This document shows, in pieces, positions 62,289 to 64,000 of a DNA stretch of 64,000 nucleotides (position 1 is its first letter; the number at the start of each line of letters is the position of its first letter). The position numbers and the translations under genes are program-made. Under the pieces are notes generated by a model. That model was not told the DNA's origin. It ran no database searches and was given only the letters and a program-made list of their open reading frames with translations. The DNA is from Verrucomicrobiota bacterium. GTDB taxonomy: Bacteria; Verrucomicrobiota; Verrucomicrobiia; Limisphaerales; BJHT01. The stretch lies in assembly GCA_014193395.1 (NCBI GenBank), contig BJHT01000003.1, positions 1 through 64,000 on the forward strand, in the 5' to 3' direction.

Positions 62289-63971
62289 ATGAAGGAAAAC
62301 CAGCAGTTCGAATGGAAGGAGACGTGGCGGGACGAACTCCTGCGCTGGGTCTGCGGCTTTGCGAACGCCGGCGGCGGCGCGCTTCACATCGGACGCAACG
62401 ACCGCGGCAAGGTCGTCGGGCTGCCGGATTCCGCGAAGCTGCTGGAGGAAATTCCCAACAAGATCCGCGACCTCCTCGGCATCCTCGTCGCCGTCAATGC
62501 CCGCGAGGAAAACGGCCTCCCCTGGCTGGAGATCGTCGTCGATCCCTATCCCCATCCGATCAGTTATCGCGGGCACTATTTTCAGCGCAGCGGCAGCACC
62601 AATCAGGAGTTGAAGGGCGCGGCGCTCGACCGCTTCCTGCTGCGCCGGCAGGGCCGCACCTGGGACGGAGTGCCGGTGCCGGGCGTCAAAATCTCACACC
62701 TCTCCACCGCAGCCATCCGCCAGTTTCGTGAACTGGCCCGCGCCAGCGGACGGCTCGACCCGGTGGACCTGCGCGCCTCGAAGGCCGCGCTCATCGAGAA
62801 GCTCCAGCTCACCGAGGGCGCCTATCTCAAGCGCGCCGCCGTGCTCCTCTTTCACGACGACCCCGAGAAATATGTCGCCGGCGCCTTCGTGAAAATCGGC
62901 TTCTTCCGCTCCGAATCCGAACTCGCCTACCACGACACCCTGCACGGCGATCTGTTTGCTCAGGCGGCCAAAACGATTGATCTCGTGCGGACCAAATACC
63001 TCAAGGCCGCCATCACCTATCAGGGCATCCACCGCATCGAACGCTACCCCGTGCCCGATGCCGCCCTGCGCGAGGCCATCCTCAACGCCCTCGTCCACCG
63101 CGACTACGCCGTGGGTGCGCCCGTGCAGATTCGCGTCTATGAGGACCGCCTGAAAATCTGGAACCCCGCCGTGCTCCCGGATGGCTGGACGCTGAAGAAC
63201 CTGCTCGGCACGCACGCGTCCGCACCCTACAACCCCGCGGTCGCCAACGTCTTCTTCCGCTCCGGCGAAATTGAAACCTGGGGCCGCGGCATCGAGCGCA
63301 TCTTCAAGACCTGCAAAGCCGCCGGTACGCCGCGCCCCCGCCTCCTGCTCGAACCCAACGGACTGTGGCTCGAATTCCCCTACGCGTTGGAATATCGGAA
63401 GGCAATGGCGGCGGCTGGCAAACAAGTCGCAGGTGAAGTCAAAGGGGAGGTTGGGAAGACCGCGCCAGCCACGGCACCAGTCACGGCACCAGTCGCAGGT
63501 CAAGTCGAGGCCCCAGTCGGGGACCCAGTCACGGCCCCTGTCACCGCGGAAGTCGCCGATGGAGACGCACAACGGCTAGAGTCAGGGGTAGAGTCAGGGG
63601 TAGAGTCAGGGGTAGAGTCAGGGGTAGAGTCAGGGGTAGAGTCAGGGGTAGAGTCAGGGGTAGAGTCAGGGGTAGAGTCAGGGGTAGAGTCAGGGGTAGA
63701 GTCAGGGGTAGAGTCAGGGGTAGAGTCAGGGGTAGAGTCGCCGATAGTTCTTCAGATACTTGGAATACTAAAAGACAGACCGCAGGCCAAAGCGGAAATC
63801 GCCAGCAGCCTTGGCAGGACCAAGCCATCCCGTTACCTGCACGAACTCATGGCAAAACTGATCCAGAGCAACCGAGTCGAATACACCCTCCCCGGCAAAC
63901 CCAACAGCCGCCTCCAAAAATACCGCCTCACCGCCCACGGCCGCGCGTGGTTCGCCCGCCACCCGCGTTGA
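62289..63971 (+). CDS. AlbA_2 / RecG-like ATP-binding regulator with expanded repeat
   Basis: A 560-residue cytoplasmic protein. Residues 1-115 are an AlbA_2 (Schlafen-like) DNA-binding domain (FEWKETWRDELLRWVCGFAN; GGGALHIGRNDRGKVVGLPD). Residues about 255-370 match the ATP-binding HATPase_c_4 region of RecG-related regulators (LREAILNALVHRDYAVGAPV; RSGEIETWGRGIERIFKTCK). A Val/Pro/Ala-rich linker (about 385-425) leads into 13 perfect ESGV repeats (431-482), then a C-terminal winged helix (ILGILKDRPQAKAEIASSLG). Such proteins are usually orphan regulators and often mobile. The repeat length may tune the distance between ATPase and C-terminal DNA-binding domain. Confidence 0.85.
   Translation: MKENQQFEWKETWRDELLRWVCGFANAGGGALHIGRNDRGKVVGLPDSAKLLEEIPNKIRDLLGILVAVNAREENGLPWLEIVVDPYPHPISYRGHYFQRSGSTNQELKGAALDRFLLRRQGRTWDGVPVPGVKISHLSTAAIRQFRELARASGRLDPVDLRASKAALIEKLQLTEGAYLKRAAVLLFHDDPEKYVAGAFVKIGFFRSESELAYHDTLHGDLFAQAAKTIDLVRTKYLKAAITYQGIHRIERYPVPDAALREAILNALVHRDYAVGAPVQIRVYEDRLKIWNPAVLPDGWTLKNLLGTHASAPYNPAVANVFFRSGEIETWGRGIERIFKTCKAAGTPRPRLLLEPNGLWLEFPYALEYRKAMAAAGKQVAGEVKGEVGKTAPATAPVTAPVAGQVEAPVGDPVTAPVTAEVADGDAQRLESGVESGVESGVESGVESGVESGVESGVESGVESGVESGVESGVESGVESGVESPIVLQILGILKDRPQAKAEIASSLGRTKPSRYLHELMAKLIQSNRVEYTLPGKPNSRLQKYRLTAHGRAWFARHPR
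63579..63734 (+). repeat. 13 perfect copies of a 12-bp in-frame repeat
   Basis: GAGTCAGGGGTA is repeated 13 times without a single change, followed by a partial GAGTC. Each unit encodes Glu-Ser-Gly-Val. As the unit is a multiple of three, copy-number change keeps the reading frame. The perfect identity at every position, including third codon bases, indicates recent expansion by slippage or unequal exchange. Confidence 0.95.
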
Positions 63972-63975
63972 TGCC

Positions 63976-64000
63976 ATGAACGATCCTGCCGCCGCCACCG
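63976..64000 (+). CDS. Possible start of a further gene, cut by the window edge
   Basis: An ATG four bases after the preceding stop opens MNDPAAAT and runs off the window. The close spacing fits an operon partner of the AlbA_2 regulator, but eight codons are too few to judge. Confidence 0.2.

Noticed and set aside
63579-63734. CRISPR array
   Set aside because: Units are 12 bp with no spacers, in frame within a coding region, and no cas genes are near.
63541-63828. Minus-strand frame with repeated LTLP
   Set aside because: It is the complement of the ESGV repeat inside a real gene.

Overview
This is a 64-kb stretch of GC-rich chromosome, probably from a member of the Verrucomicrobiota (a planctomycete is the main alternative). 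Reasons: pseudopilin-like proteins with a [14 protein letters not shown] start, a GntR-type DNA-binding domain fused to a LacI-type sensor, haem-motif 'planctomycete cytochrome' proteins (PSCyt/PSD domains) paired with Tat-exported DUF1552 or DUF1501 proteins, type-I sulfatases, and many SGNH 'sialate O-acetylesterase'-like proteins. I saw no rRNA, tRNA, CRISPR array or transposase. Family names come from recognising motifs by eye; no search was run.

Layout. 1-1887: a hipBA-like toxin-antitoxin pair behind a short palindrome. 2055-3308: an exported pyruvyltransferase-like protein. 3438-7750: a GntR/LacI regulator divergent from a tandem pair of pseudopilins, then a third pseudopilin. Two copies of a conserved two-part block sit about 70 bp upstream of pseudopilin starts. 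7878-61809: a run of about 54 kb in which every gene lies on the + strand and nearly all products carry Sec or Tat signals. The non-exported exceptions are an FAD oxidoreductase, an ATP-grasp enzyme, a DUF4143 ATPase and an IclR regulator. 62289-63971: an AlbA_2/RecG-like regulator with a perfect 13-copy 12-bp in-frame repeat.

The island is built from repeated parts. A module of haem-motif protein, DUF1552 protein and lactonase-like amidohydrolase occurs twice (14714-20300 and 33248-43483). In the first copy the amidohydrolase is fused to a DUF1080 (3-keto-disaccharide hydrolase-like) domain. In the second, a DUF4143 ATPase gene sits between the first two genes and an extra haem/DUF1552 pair follows. 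Six single-domain SASA esterases and one large double-domain esterase are scattered among them. Two PDZ-DUF6288-HEAT proteins are each followed by SASA genes. There are two complete sulfatases, three zinc-peptidase-like proteins, a beta-helix lyase-like protein, and a PSD1/DUF1501 pair behind an IclR regulator.

Three short pieces at gene junctions look like remains of these same families: a chimera of a DUF1552 end and an esterase end (20302-20661), a sulfatase beginning (43512-43670) and a sulfatase end (61806-61988). This points to repeated duplication, recombination and loss.

Working together (inference): exported esterases and sulfatases would remove acyl and sulfate groups from complex glycans, while the haem-motif proteins, DUF1080 and lactonase-like enzymes suggest oxidative (3-keto sugar or lactone) chemistry in the periplasm. 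None of this is proven by the sequence.
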